Positions 19,956 to 29,372 of a DNA stretch of 64,000 nt are shown here, piece after piece; the stretch's first letter is position 1; each line of letters starts with the position of its first letter. Source of the stretch: Bordetella genomosp. 1 (GTDB lineage: Bacteria; Pseudomonadota; Gammaproteobacteria; Burkholderiales; Burkholderiaceae_B); assembly GCF_002261335.1 (NCBI RefSeq), contig NZ_NEVL01000003.1:1302001-1366000 (forward strand), read 5' to 3'. A program made the position numbers and the translations under genes. Below the pieces are notes generated by a model that was not told where the DNA came from, made no database searches, and saw only the letters and a program-made list of their open reading frames with translations.

Positions 19956-22583
19956 ATGAAGACCGCACGCCCGGCGCGCCATGCCGCACGCGCCGCCCTG
20001 CTGCTGAGCGTGGCGCTCGCCGCCCTGCCCGCCGCACAGGCCCAGACCCATGCCGTCGCCGTCGCGATCGATCTTCCCGCCCAGGCGCTGGGCCCGGCGC
20101 TGCTGACGCTGGGCGAACAGGCAGGCGTCGAACTGGCGTTCGCGCCGCAGGCGGTCGAGGGCAAGATGGCGCCGCCGGTGCGGGGCACGCTCACGCCGCT
20201 GGACGCATTGAACCAGCTGCTGCGGGGCTCGGGACTGCAGTTGCGGCCCGACGGGCCCAACCGCTATCAGATCTACGCCGACCGAACCAACGCGTTTTCG
20301 GTGGCGCGGCTGGAAACCGTCGAGGTGCTGGGGCAGTCGCCCGAGGAGCGCGTCTACACGCGCGCCGAGATCGCGGCCACGCCCACGGCAAACCGCGACC
20401 TGAGCTCGCTGATCGCGACCGCGCCGGCCGTGCGCCTGGGAAGCGACACCGACGCCTCGAACAATCGCGGCTCGATGAACGTGCAGGACATCTCGATTCA
20501 CGGTGCGAGCCCATACCAGAACCTGTTCCAGATCGACGGCGTGTCGGCCAGCAGCAATCTCGATCCGGCCAGCAAGAACCTGAACCTGCAGGTCGGCAAC
20601 ATCCCGAGCAACGCGCAGGCCTACTTCGTCGACACCGCCCTGCTCGACTCGGTGCGCGTGCTCGACAACACCATTCCGGTGGAGTACGGCCACTTCACCG
20701 GCGGCGTGGTCGACGCCCGGCTGCGCCGGCCCAGCGGCGAAAACCACCTGTCGGTGGATTACCGCTGGAACACCTCCAAGATGACCAAGCAGAACATCGC
20801 CGAGGGCGAGGCGGAGGATTGGAACCAGGGCGAGCCGGGCTACGCGCCCGAGTGGAAGAAGCGCTTCTACACCGCCGTGGGCGACGTGTCCTTCACCGAG
20901 AACAGCGGCGCGGTGCTGTCGATGTCGCGGCGCGAATCCACCATTCAGCGCTATCGGATGGGCGAGCAGAACGGCGCCGCGCAGGTCTTCCAGGAAGGCT
21001 TCAACGATCGCGTCGACAACTTCCTCGGCAAGTTCTCCACCCGCTTCTCGGGCGACACGGTGAGCGACCTGGTGGTGAAGTACAGCGACCGGCGCGAGGA
21101 GCTGGTCAGCAACTTCTTCCGCGACACGGGCTGGGAGAACCGGCATGCGGCGCGCGGGCTGGGCTGGAATCTCGATCACCGGTTCAAGGGCGGCCGCGTG
21201 TCGGTGCAGGCCGGCTGGGACAAGTTCGTGAGCAACCGGTCCTCGGAGGCCACCGAGTTCGTCACGCAGCAGTTCTGGGATCGCCGGCCGCAGTATGTGT
21301 GGGGCGGATTCGGCAAGGAAGAGAAGGCGCAGCAGAACCTCACCTTCGCCACCCGCGTGGACCTCGATCCGATCGACACCGGCTTCCTGCGCCACAACCT
21401 CTACGCGGGCGTGCAGGCCGAGCAGGTCGACTTCAACTTCGAGCGCTACGCCGATGCGTATTCGTATCGTTCGGTGCGCCAGGCCGACGGCAGCTCGCGC
21501 GAGTACAGCAAGCAGCACTTCCTCAAGGGCACCGTCGAAAAGCAATATCACACGCTCGGCCTGTATGCGTCGGACCGCGTCGAATGGGGCCGCGTGGCGC
21601 TGACCGCGAGCGCCCGCATGGATCGCGACACGCTGCTGGGCAACACCAACCTCTCGCCGCGCACGCGGCTGGACTGGGACGCGCTGGGCACCGGCGACAC
21701 CGTGCTGTCGGCGGGCTGGGCGCGCTATTACGGCTCGTACGTGCTGAACATCATGATGCAGGAGGAGATCAGCAAGCTGCGGCGCCAGGTGCTGGATTCG
21801 CGCGGCAACCCGGTGGCGGCCAGCGACCGGACCGAGTTCACCCGCTACGACGGCCTGCGCACGCCGTACGACGACGAATGGGCCTTCTCGCTGCGCCAGC
21901 GCGCGCTCGGCATGGAAGGCACGCTGAGCTACGTGCACCGCAGCGGCCGCGACCAGCTGACCAAGACGGGCGACAGCCGCAATGGCTACGAGTACGTCAA
22001 CGAGGGCTGGTCGAAGACCGATTCGTGGATGCTGAACATCGTGAATCAGGAACCCTGGCGCGTGGGGCCGACGTATTGGACGGCGCGCGCGAGCTGGAGC
22101 TATCAGCGCAGCAAGCGCAACACCGACATCGTCACGGGCTATGAAGACGGCGCCTACGCGCCCGACGACTACGTGATCTACAACGGCCAGCGCATCACGG
22201 CCGCGAACCTGCCGCCCAACAACTTCAACCAGCCCCAGCAGGTGGTGTTGAGCCTCACGGGTCGCTGGCCCGCCATCGGGCTGACCTGGAACAACGACGC
22301 GCGCTGGCGCAGCGGGCGCAACGCGATCGCGTACCTCGGCCTGGGCCCGCGCCCCGACTATCTGGCGCGCTACGAATCGGTGCGGCCGCCTTCGTACTGG
22401 ACCTGGGACACCCGCCTGATCTGGGAGCCCACCTTCGCGCGCGGCCTGGAACTCTCCGTCGACGTGCTCAACGTGCTCAATCAGCAGCCCAAGCTCACGG
22501 TCACCGCGCCGAATCGCAACGACGACCTGAGCCTGTATCGCACCGGCCGCGAGATCTGGCTGCAGGTCGGCTACCGCTTCTGA
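19956..22583 (+). CDS. TonB-dependent outer-membrane receptor with signalling domain (module 1)
   Basis: 875 residues. A signal peptide ends at QAQT, then an STN signalling domain (about 35-110, LPAQALGPALLTLGEQAGVEL), a plug domain and a large beta-barrel ending in WLQVGYRF, the C-terminal Phe signature. The STN domain contacts FecR, so this receptor both imports and senses its ligand. The TonB-box stretch is not obvious. GAGGGA is the ribosome-binding site. It does not resemble FpvA/FhuE-type receptors closely; the ligand is unknown. The next gene is a di-haem protein 10 bp downstream. Confidence 0.92.
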   Translation: MKTARPARHAARAALLLSVALAALPAAQAQTHAVAVAIDLPAQALGPALLTLGEQAGVELAFAPQAVEGKMAPPVRGTLTPLDALNQLLRGSGLQLRPDGPNRYQIYADRTNAFSVARLETVEVLGQSPEERVYTRAEIAATPTANRDLSSLIATAPAVRLGSDTDASNNRGSMNVQDISIHGASPYQNLFQIDGVSASSNLDPASKNLNLQVGNIPSNAQAYFVDTALLDSVRVLDNTIPVEYGHFTGGVVDARLRRPSGENHLSVDYRWNTSKMTKQNIAEGEAEDWNQGEPGYAPEWKKRFYTAVGDVSFTENSGAVLSMSRRESTIQRYRMGEQNGAAQVFQEGFNDRVDNFLGKFSTRFSGDTVSDLVVKYSDRREELVSNFFRDTGWENRHAARGLGWNLDHRFKGGRVSVQAGWDKFVSNRSSEATEFVTQQFWDRRPQYVWGGFGKEEKAQQNLTFATRVDLDPIDTGFLRHNLYAGVQAEQVDFNFERYADAYSYRSVRQADGSSREYSKQHFLKGTVEKQYHTLGLYASDRVEWGRVALTASARMDRDTLLGNTNLSPRTRLDWDALGTGDTVLSAGWARYYGSYVLNIMMQEEISKLRRQVLDSRGNPVAASDRTEFTRYDGLRTPYDDEWAFSLRQRALGMEGTLSYVHRSGRDQLTKTGDSRNGYEYVNEGWSKTDSWMLNIVNQEPWRVGPTYWTARASWSYQRSKRNTDIVTGYEDGAYAPDDYVIYNGQRITAANLPPNNFNQPQQVVLSLTGRWPAIGLTWNNDARWRSGRNAIAYLGLGPRPDYLARYESVRPPSYWTWDTRLIWEPTFARGLELSVDVLNVLNQQPKLTVTAPNRNDDLSLYRTGREIWLQVGYRF

Positions 22584-22593
22584 GGAGAGTCCC

Positions 22594-23778
22594 ATGCTGG
22601 CGTTCACTGCGATCCGGTGGCGTGCCTGCGCGCTCGTGGCCATCGCCCTCGTCGCCAGCGCGGCGACGCCATCGCTGCGCGCGCAACCGGATGCACAGGC
22701 GCCCTCCGCGCCCCCGTGCCGCGCCGACGACGGCGGCTGGGACGCGGGCTGCCTGCGCGGGCTGTATGCCGACGTGCCGCGACACTGGCCCGCGCCGCGC
22801 ATCGACGCCGGCGTGACGGCGCGCGAGTGGGGCGCGGTGCCGGCGGCCAGCGCGCCGCCCGAAACCTGGACGGCCGACAATGCGGGCCAGGCGCAGCTCA
22901 ATGCCGACCTGCGCAACCCTGCCGTGATCACGCTCGGCGCGGTGCTGTTTGCGGATCCGCGCCTGTCGCGCAACCAGTCGGTGTCCTGTGCCAGCTGTCA
23001 TCGGCCGGAGCATTCGTTCGGCGATGGCCGCGCGCTCGCGGTGGGCGCGGATGGCCTGATGGGGCGGCGCCGTTCGATGCCGCTGTTCGCAGCACCTTTC
23101 GCGCCGCAGCTGTTCTGGGATGGCCGCGCCGGTTCGTTGCAGGAGCAGGTGCTGGGGCCGATCGCGGATCCGCGCGAGATGGACCATGCGCTGCCGCAGG
23201 CACGGGCGCGCGTGGCGGCGCTGCCGGAATACGGCCCGTTGTTCGAAGCCGCCTACGGCGCCGGCGCGATCGATGTGGAGCGCATGGCGCGCGCGCTCGC
23301 CGCCTTCGTGGCCACGCTGCGCCCGCCCGCCACGCGCTTCGACCGGTTCCTGGCCGGCGACACCGCGGCCCTGGACGACCGCGAGATGATCGGCCTGCAC
23401 CTGTTTCGCACCGAGGCCCGCTGCATGAACTGCCACAGCGGCCCGCTGCTCACCGACCACCGCCTGCACAACATCGGCCTGTCGTTCGCGGGCCGCCGCA
23501 ACCAGGATCTGGGCCGCTACGAATTCACCCGCGCGCCGGCCGACGCCGGGGCGTTCCGCACGCCCAGCCTGCGCGGCGTGGCGCAGGCCGCCCCCTACAT
23601 GCACAACGGCATCTTTCCGTCGCTGATCGGGGTGGTGCGCATGTACAACGCCGGCATGCCCTCGGGCCGCGTGCCCGCCGATGCGCCGGTCGCCGCGCCG
23701 CAGACGCCGCTGATCCAGCCGCTGCGGCTCTCGCCCGCCGAACTGGAGGCGCTGGTCGCCTTTCTCGGCACCTTGTAG
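22594..23778 (+). CDS. Di-haem cytochrome c peroxidase / MauG superfamily protein
   Basis: 394 residues. A signal peptide is present (about 1-30, ending SLRAQ). Two c-type haem sites are intact: CASCH at 132-136 and CMNCH at 277-281. FWDGRAGSLQEQVLGPI is the conserved CCP_MauG core. It is thus a periplasmic di-haem enzyme, either a peroxidase or an oxidase that modifies a protein or a ligand. It starts 10 bp after the TonB-receptor stop, so it belongs to the iron-type module. The methanobactin cluster pairs a sigma/FecR/TonB set with the MauG-like MbnH, a useful parallel, but no MbnP homologue is present. Confidence 0.88.
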   Translation: MLAFTAIRWRACALVAIALVASAATPSLRAQPDAQAPSAPPCRADDGGWDAGCLRGLYADVPRHWPAPRIDAGVTAREWGAVPAASAPPETWTADNAGQAQLNADLRNPAVITLGAVLFADPRLSRNQSVSCASCHRPEHSFGDGRALAVGADGLMGRRRSMPLFAAPFAPQLFWDGRAGSLQEQVLGPIADPREMDHALPQARARVAALPEYGPLFEAAYGAGAIDVERMARALAAFVATLRPPATRFDRFLAGDTAALDDREMIGLHLFRTEARCMNCHSGPLLTDHRLHNIGLSFAGRRNQDLGRYEFTRAPADAGAFRTPSLRGVAQAAPYMHNGIFPSLIGVVRMYNAGMPSGRVPADAPVAAPQTPLIQPLRLSPAELEALVAFLGTL

Positions 23779-23792
23779 GCAGGGGTCGCGCG

Positions 23793-24380
23793 CTAGGGCG
23801 CGACCCGCGTGCCGCGCAACAGCAGGTCGAGCGCGGCCACGCTTTGGACGAGCCGCGCGCCGCCGTCCTCGCCCTCGGCGATCCAGAACGCCGCTTCGGC
23901 CACGCTGCCGTAGATCAGCGAGGCGAGTGCCTGGGGATCGGCGTGCGCCATGATGCCCTCGGCCATCAGGTTGGCGATGAGGCTCGCCATGGAGGCCAGG
24001 CAGTGCCGATGCGCGTCGGGCGAGGCGCCGCCCAGCACCGCCTTGGCGTCGCGCAGCACGATGCGCTGCATCTCCGGCTCGAGCGCCATCTCCAGATACG
24101 CGCGGCAGCGCCGCCGGAAACCTTCCCAGGGGTCGGGTGCCGACGCGTACGCGGCCAGCAGCCGCGCGTCGGTCTCGGCATCGATCTCGGCGACGACGGC
24201 GGCCAGCAGCCCCTGCTTGTCGCCGAAGTGGTGATACAGCGCGCCGCGCGTGAGGCCGGCGTGCGCCGTGAGCTCGTCCATCGAGGTATCCGCGTAGCCG
24301 CGCTCGGCGAAAAAGCGCCGGGCGGTGGCGAGCAGGGTGGCGCGGGTGGCCTCCATCTCGGCGCGGGTGCGTCGAACCAT
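23793..24380 (-). CDS. TetR family transcriptional regulator
   Basis: 195 residues. The N-terminal helix-turn-helix reads TSMDELTAHAGLTRGALYHHFGDKQGLL, the standard TetR recognition helix. The C-terminal ligand domain resembles TetR_C repressors of drug exporters. The gene is divergent from two MFS genes and convergent with the di-haem gene (14-bp gap). Two palindromic sites in the divergent promoter are its probable operators, so it most likely represses the MFS gene and itself. Confidence 0.92.
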   Translation of the reverse strand: MVRRTRAEMEATRATLLATARRFFAERGYADTSMDELTAHAGLTRGALYHHFGDKQGLLAAVVAEIDAETDARLLAAYASAPDPWEGFRRRCRAYLEMALEPEMQRIVLRDAKAVLGGASPDAHRHCLASMASLIANLMAEGIMAHADPQALASLIYGSVAEAAFWIAEGEDGGARLVQSVAALDLLLRGTRVAP

Positions 24381-24392
24381 GAAATTCCTTTA

Positions 24393-24462
24393 CATACGTA
24401 CCGTATGATTATTTACATGCAGCGCGTATGTATATATGATCGCTATTCATACGCCTCGTATG
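24393..24462. promoter_or_regulatory. Paired palindromic TetR operators
   Basis: CATACGTACCGTATG at 24393-24407 and CATACGCCTCGTATG at 24448-24462, 55 bp apart from start to start. Both fit CATACG-N3-CGTATG and lie in the divergent TetR/MFS promoter. A related half, GCGTATGTATATATG, lies between them. Confidence 0.8.
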
Positions 24463-24515
24463 TATTTTCGCTTGCCGCGCCACCGCATGGCAAGCGAGCT
24501 ACACCGGAGTTCCCG

Positions 24516-25721
24516 ATGCTCGACGCCTACCGCGCGCTGTTTGCCCTGCCCGGCAGCCGCGCCTTTGCCCTCGCCGGCCTGGTCGCCAGGCTGCCGCTGC
24601 CCATGACCGGCATCGGCATCATCACCCTGCTGGCGCAGCGGTACGGCAGCTATGCGCTGGCCGGCGCAGTGTCGGCCACCTTCGTGCTGAGCTACGCACT
24701 GCTCTCGCCCCAGGTATCGCGCCGGGTCGACCGCCACGGACAGCGCCGCGTCCTGCCGCTGGCAAGCGCCGCGTGCATCGCGGGGCTGCTGCTCGTGCTC
24801 GTCTGCGCGTGGCGCGACGCGCCCGTCTGGACGCTGTTCATCGGCGCGGGCCTCGCGGGCTGCATGCCCAGCATGTCGGCCATGGTGCGTGCGCGCTGGA
24901 CCGCGCACTACCGCGGCCAGCCGCAGCTGCAGACCGCCTATTCGCTGGAAACCGTGGTGGACGAGCTCACCTTCATCGCCGGGCCGCCCCTGTCGATCGG
25001 GCTCGCCGTGGCGCTGTTTCCGCAGGCCGGCCTGCTGGCGGCGGCGCTGCTGCTGGCCCTCGGCGTGACCGCGCTGGTCGGGCAGCGCGCCACCGAACCC
25101 GCCCCGGTGGCGCCGGATCCGCAGGCCGGTGGCGCGCGCCCGGTGCTGGCCGCGCCCGGCATGCGGTGGCTGGCGCTGCTGATGGCGGCGATGGGCGTGA
25201 TCGTGGGCACGGTCGACATCGTGAGTGTGGCATTCGCCGGCGCGCAGGGCCGCCCGGGCGCCGCCAGCCTGGTGCTGGCGGCCTACGCGCTCGGATCCTG
25301 CGTGGCGGGCCTGGTTTTCGGGGCGCTGCGGCTGCAGACGCCGCTGCATCGCCTGCTGTGGTGGGGCGCCATCGCGACCGCCGCCAGCACCGTGCCGCTG
25401 ACGCAGGCTGCTACCATCGCGCCCCTGGCCGGCGCCGTCCTCTTGGCCGGCCTGGCGTTTGCCCCCACGCTGATCGTGGCGATGTCGCTGGTCGAGCGCC
25501 TGGTGCCGGACCGCAACCTGACCGAAGGCATGAGCTGGCTGCTGGCCGGCCTGAACGTGGGCGTGGCCGCGGGCGCTGCGCTGGCCGGCCAGGTGGTCGA
25601 CCTGTACGGCGCGCGCGCCGGCTTCGCGGTGGCGCTGGGCGGCGCGGCCGCCGTGATCGCGCTGGCCTGGCTGGCGCAGCACCGGTTGCGCGCGCAACCG
25701 GCCGGCATGGCACAGGCCTGA
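24516..25721 (+). CDS. MFS transporter 1
   Basis: 401 residues with about 12 hydrophobic segments and the loop motif RRVDRHGQRRVLP of the major facilitator superfamily between TM2 and TM3. Probably a proton-coupled exporter, substrate unknown. The ATG follows CGGAG. It is divergent from the TetR gene, with the palindromic operators between them, and is followed 27 bp later by a second MFS gene. Confidence 0.88.
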   Translation: MLDAYRALFALPGSRAFALAGLVARLPLPMTGIGIITLLAQRYGSYALAGAVSATFVLSYALLSPQVSRRVDRHGQRRVLPLASAACIAGLLLVLVCAWRDAPVWTLFIGAGLAGCMPSMSAMVRARWTAHYRGQPQLQTAYSLETVVDELTFIAGPPLSIGLAVALFPQAGLLAAALLLALGVTALVGQRATEPAPVAPDPQAGGARPVLAAPGMRWLALLMAAMGVIVGTVDIVSVAFAGAQGRPGAASLVLAAYALGSCVAGLVFGALRLQTPLHRLLWWGAIATAASTVPLTQAATIAPLAGAVLLAGLAFAPTLIVAMSLVERLVPDRNLTEGMSWLLAGLNVGVAAGAALAGQVVDLYGARAGFAVALGGAAAVIALAWLAQHRLRAQPAGMAQA

Positions 25722-25748
25722 ACCGTTTCATCGACTGTCTCTCTGCAC

Positions 25749-26957
25749 ATGAATACCTCGTCTTCCCCTGCCGTCAAACACCCCTGGGCCGCCGTCGGCG
25801 CGGTCAGCCTCGCCACCTTTTCCGTGGTGACGACGGAGATGCTGCCGGTCGGCCTGCTCACGCCCGTGGCCGCGTCGCTCGACACCAGCACCGGCACCGC
25901 CGGCCTGCTGCTCTCGCTGCCCGCCCTGCTGGCCGCGCTGTTCGCGCCACTGGTGGTGCTGGCGGCGGGCGGCACCGACCGGCGCACCCTGCTGTGCGGG
26001 CTGCTCGGCCTGATGGTGCTCGCCAACGCCTCCTGCGCGCTCGCGCCCGACATGGGCTGGATGCTGGCCGCGCGCGTGCTGGTGGGCTTTTGCATCGGCG
26101 GCATCTGGGCCATCGCCGGCGGGCTGGCGGCCCGGCTGGTGCCCGCGCACCACATCGGGCTGGCCACCGCCATCATCTTCGGCGGCGTGGCGGCCGCCTC
26201 CGTGATGGGCGTGCCGCTGGGCGCGGCGATCGGCGGCTGGGCCGGCTGGCGCTGGGCCTTCGGCGCGATGGCGCTCTTTTCCGCACTGGTGCTGGCGCTG
26301 CATCTCGCCGTCACGCCGCGGCTGCCTGCGGGCCGCCCGGCGAGCCTGTCGCAGTTTCGCGAGCAGTTGGGCAACCGCGCCCTGCTGGCCGGGCTGCTGC
26401 TCACGCTGTTGCTGGTGGCCGCGCATTTCATGGCCTTCACCTTCGTGCGCCCCCTGCTGACCGGCCATGCCGGGTTCGACGCGCACTGGCTCGGCGCGCT
26501 GTTGTTCGGCTACGGCGTGGCCGGCATCGGCGGCAATTTCGTGGCGGGGCTGGCCGCCGCGCGCCACATCCGGCCGACGCTGATCGCCATCGCGGCCGGC
26601 CTCACGCTCACGCCGCTGCTGTTCCTGGCGGTGGGCGACAGCGCGCCGGGCGGCGGCGCGGCCCTGCTGTTCTGGGGGCTGGCGTATGGCGGCGTGTCGG
26701 TGGCGGTGATGAACTGGATGATGCAGGCCGCGCCGCGCGCCATCGAGATCGCCTCGGCCATGTGCGTGACCGTGTTCAACAGCGGCATCGCGCTGGGCGC
26801 CTGGGCCGGCGGCCGGGTGGTCGATCATCTGGGCATCGTGGCCAACCTCTGGGCGGCGGCCGGCATCGCCGGCGCGGCCCTCGCGGTGGCGCTCGCGCTG
26901 ACGCGCACGCGCACCGGCCAGGGCGATGCGGCGCGCGCCGCGCCCGCCTCCCGCTAG
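25749..26957 (+). CDS. MFS transporter 2 (DHA1-like)
   Basis: 402 residues and 12 predicted membrane segments. It belongs to the DHA1-type group with ATFSVVTTEMLPVGLLTPVA near the start, a sequence pattern of the AraJ/NepI/SotB subgroup (sugar, nucleoside or drug efflux). It differs in sequence from the upstream MFS protein, so it is not a recent duplicate. It is probably cotranscribed with it, and a terminator follows. Confidence 0.88.
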   Translation: MNTSSSPAVKHPWAAVGAVSLATFSVVTTEMLPVGLLTPVAASLDTSTGTAGLLLSLPALLAALFAPLVVLAAGGTDRRTLLCGLLGLMVLANASCALAPDMGWMLAARVLVGFCIGGIWAIAGGLAARLVPAHHIGLATAIIFGGVAAASVMGVPLGAAIGGWAGWRWAFGAMALFSALVLALHLAVTPRLPAGRPASLSQFREQLGNRALLAGLLLTLLLVAAHFMAFTFVRPLLTGHAGFDAHWLGALLFGYGVAGIGGNFVAGLAAARHIRPTLIAIAAGLTLTPLLFLAVGDSAPGGGAALLFWGLAYGGVSVAVMNWMMQAAPRAIEIASAMCVTVFNSGIALGAWAGGRVVDHLGIVANLWAAAGIAGAALAVALALTRTRTGQGDAARAAPASR

Positions 26958-26977
26958 CCGGGGCGAGCGAGCACGAT

Positions 26978-27012
26978 AAAAAAAGGCCGATGCGCTCGCA
27001 TCGGCCTTTTTC
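26978..27012. terminator. Bidirectional intrinsic terminator
   Basis: AAAAAAAGGCCGATGC-GCTC-GCATCGGCCTTTTTCC hairpin between the convergent MFS gene and uvrD. Confidence 0.87.
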
Positions 27013-27056
27013 CTGGCCCGGCGCCTCGCGGCGCACCGGCCTGACGCACGACGGGC

Positions 27057-29372
27057 TCAGCCCTGGATGATCTCCAGCTTGGCGATGCCCAGCGCGAGGG
27101 TCTTGGCGCCCACGTCGCGGAACTGGATCTGCGCCTGGGCATCCTGCCCCGCGCCGCTCAGCCCGATGATGGTGCCGTCGCCGAAGCGCGCATGCCGCAC
27201 GCCCTGACCCACGCGGTATTGCACCTCGCCAACGGTGACGCCGGTAGCCACGCTGCGCGCCACGCGCGGCGTGATCGTGCCGGTGTGCTTGCGGCCGTAG
27301 GCGTCGCCATGCCCGCGATTCCAGGAGTCACCCTGGCCGCTGGCGAAGCCGGCGTCGGCGGCCTGGCGGTATTGCGTGCCGGCACGCGGCGAGAGCCACT
27401 TGAGATGCGCTTCGGGGATCTCGTCGAGAAAGCGCGAACGCATGGCGTAGCGCGTCTGCCCGTGCAGCATGCGGCTCTGCGCCAGGCTGATGTAGAGCCG
27501 TTCGCGCGCGCGCGTGATCGCCACATACATCAGGCGGCGCTCTTCTTCGAGCCCGGACTGTTCGAGGATGCTGTTCTCGTGCGGGAACAGCCCCTCTTCG
27601 AGCCCGGTGATGAACACCGCGTCGAACTCCAGGCCCTTGGCCGCGTGCACCGTCATGAGCTGCACCGCTTCCTGGCCGACCTGGGCCTGGTTGTCGCCGG
27701 CCTCGAGCGCCGCATGCGACAGGAATGCCGCCAGCGGCGACAGGCCGGTGGTCACGGGCTCGACCGGCGCGTCGACCACGCCCGGCATCAGCGTGCTGCC
27801 CACATCGACGTCGGGCACGACGCCGGCCGCCATGCCGTCGAAGTTTTCTTCGGCGGCGAACACGGCCGCGGCGGTGACGAGTTCGTTCAGGTTTTCGAGG
27901 CGCTCGGCGCCTTCGCGCTCGCCCTGGTAGTGCTGCTTCAGGCCGCTTTCTTCGATGACGTGCTCGACCATCTCGGGCAGGGGCAGGTCACGCGTCTCGT
28001 TGGCCAGGCGCGTGATGAGCTGCGCGAACTGCGCGAGGTTGACGCCGCCCTTGCCGGGCACGCGCGCCACCGATTCGTAGAGGCTGGTGTTGCCGGCGCG
28101 AGCCGCGTCGGCGAGCGTTTCGAGCGTGCGCGCGCCGATGCCGCGCGCGGGGAAATTCACCACCCGCATCCACGACGTGTCGTCGTTCGGATTCGAGATC
28201 AGGCGCAGGTAGGCCAGCGCATGCTTGATTTCCTGGCGCTCGAAGAAGCGCAGGCCGCCATAGACCTTGTAAGGCACGCCGGCCGAGAACAGCGCATGCT
28301 CGAGCACGCGCGACTGCGCGTTGCTGCGATAGAGCACCGCGATCTCGCTGCGCGAGCGGCCCTCGTTGACCAGCGCGCGGATCTCGTCGACGATCCACTG
28401 CGCCTCCATGGCGTCGGAGGGCTGCTCGATCACGCGCACGAGCTCGCCCTCGCCCTGGTCGGTCCAGAGGTTCTTGCCGAGGCGGCCGGTGTTGTGGCCG
28501 ATCAGCGCGTTGGCCGAATCCAGGATGTGGCCGAACGAGCGGTAATTCTGTTCGAGGCGGATGACGCGGCCGTGCGCGTAGTCGCGCTCGAAGTCGGCCA
28601 TATTGCCCACGTTGGCGCCGCGGAAGGCATAGATCGACTGATCGTCGTCGCCCACGGCGAAGATCGCCGCGCCGCCGCCGGCCAACAGGCGCAGCCACTT
28701 GTACTGCAGCGTGTTGGTGTCCTGGAACTCGTCGACCAGGATGTGGCGGAAGCGCCGCTGGTAGTGCTCGCGCACCGGCGCGTTGCGCGACAGCAGCTCG
28801 TAGGCGCGCAGCAGCAGCTCGGCGAAATCGACCACGCCCTCACGCTGGCACTGGGCCTCGTAGAGCTCGTAGATCTCGATCATGCGGCGGCGATACGAAT
28901 CCCAGGCCTCCACGTCGCCGGGCCGCTGCCCGTCTTCCTTGGCGCCATTGATGAATCGCTGCACGTCGCGCGGCGGGTACTTCTCGTCGTCGACGCCGTT
29001 GGCCTTGAGCAGCCGCTTGATGGCGGCGAGCTGATCGGCGGTATCGAGGATCTGGAAGGTCTGCGGCAGGCCGGCATCGCGGTGATGCGCGCGCAGCATG
29101 CGATTGCACAGCCCGTGGAACGTGCCGATCCACAGACCCCGGGTGTCGATAGGCAATATGGCCGCCATGCGAGTCAGCATCTCGCGGGCGGCCTTATTGG
29201 TGAACGTGACTGCGAGCAGCGCAAATGGACTGGCCTGGCTGGTTTGAATCAGCCAGGCCATGCGGGTCGTGAGGACCCGGGTCTTGCCGCTACCCGCCCC
29301 GGCGAGTACCAGGGCGTGTTGCGGTTCGAGAGTTACTGCGGCGCGTTGCTCGGGATTGAGTTTATCCAGCAT
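27057..29372 (-). CDS. uvrD: UvrD-family DNA helicase II
   Basis: Superfamily 1A 3'-5' helicase for nucleotide-excision and mismatch repair. 771 residues. Motif I is AGAGSGKT, motif II VDEFQDTN and motif III GDDDQSIYAFRGA, with the later motifs VHAAKGLEFDAVF and VAITRARERLYI. The C-terminal tail ends in a Tudor-like KLEIIQG stretch. The start is close to, and may overlap, the desaturase stop; an ATG one codon upstream (MMLDK) is equally possible. Confidence 0.96.
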   Translation of the reverse strand: MLDKLNPEQRAAVTLEPQHALVLAGAGSGKTRVLTTRMAWLIQTSQASPFALLAVTFTNKAAREMLTRMAAILPIDTRGLWIGTFHGLCNRMLRAHHRDAGLPQTFQILDTADQLAAIKRLLKANGVDDEKYPPRDVQRFINGAKEDGQRPGDVEAWDSYRRRMIEIYELYEAQCQREGVVDFAELLLRAYELLSRNAPVREHYQRRFRHILVDEFQDTNTLQYKWLRLLAGGGAAIFAVGDDDQSIYAFRGANVGNMADFERDYAHGRVIRLEQNYRSFGHILDSANALIGHNTGRLGKNLWTDQGEGELVRVIEQPSDAMEAQWIVDEIRALVNEGRSRSEIAVLYRSNAQSRVLEHALFSAGVPYKVYGGLRFFERQEIKHALAYLRLISNPNDDTSWMRVVNFPARGIGARTLETLADAARAGNTSLYESVARVPGKGGVNLAQFAQLITRLANETRDLPLPEMVEHVIEESGLKQHYQGEREGAERLENLNELVTAAAVFAAEENFDGMAAGVVPDVDVGSTLMPGVVDAPVEPVTTGLSPLAAFLSHAALEAGDNQAQVGQEAVQLMTVHAAKGLEFDAVFITGLEEGLFPHENSILEQSGLEEERRLMYVAITRARERLYISLAQSRMLHGQTRYAMRSRFLDEIPEAHLKWLSPRAGTQYRQAADAGFASGQGDSWNRGHGDAYGRKHTGTITPRVARSVATGVTVGEVQYRVGQGVRHARFGDGTIIGLSGAGQDAQAQIQFRDVGAKTLALGIAKLEIIQG

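Noticed and set aside
19881-22973. 1030-codon minus-strand frame opposite TonB receptor 1
   Set aside because: Same antisense effect; the forward gene has signal peptide, STN, plug and barrel signatures.
22617-25721. Long plus-strand fusion of the di-haem gene region with MFS 1
   Set aside because: The first part is out of frame with the haem motifs and the MFS protein has its own start and ribosome-binding site at 24516.
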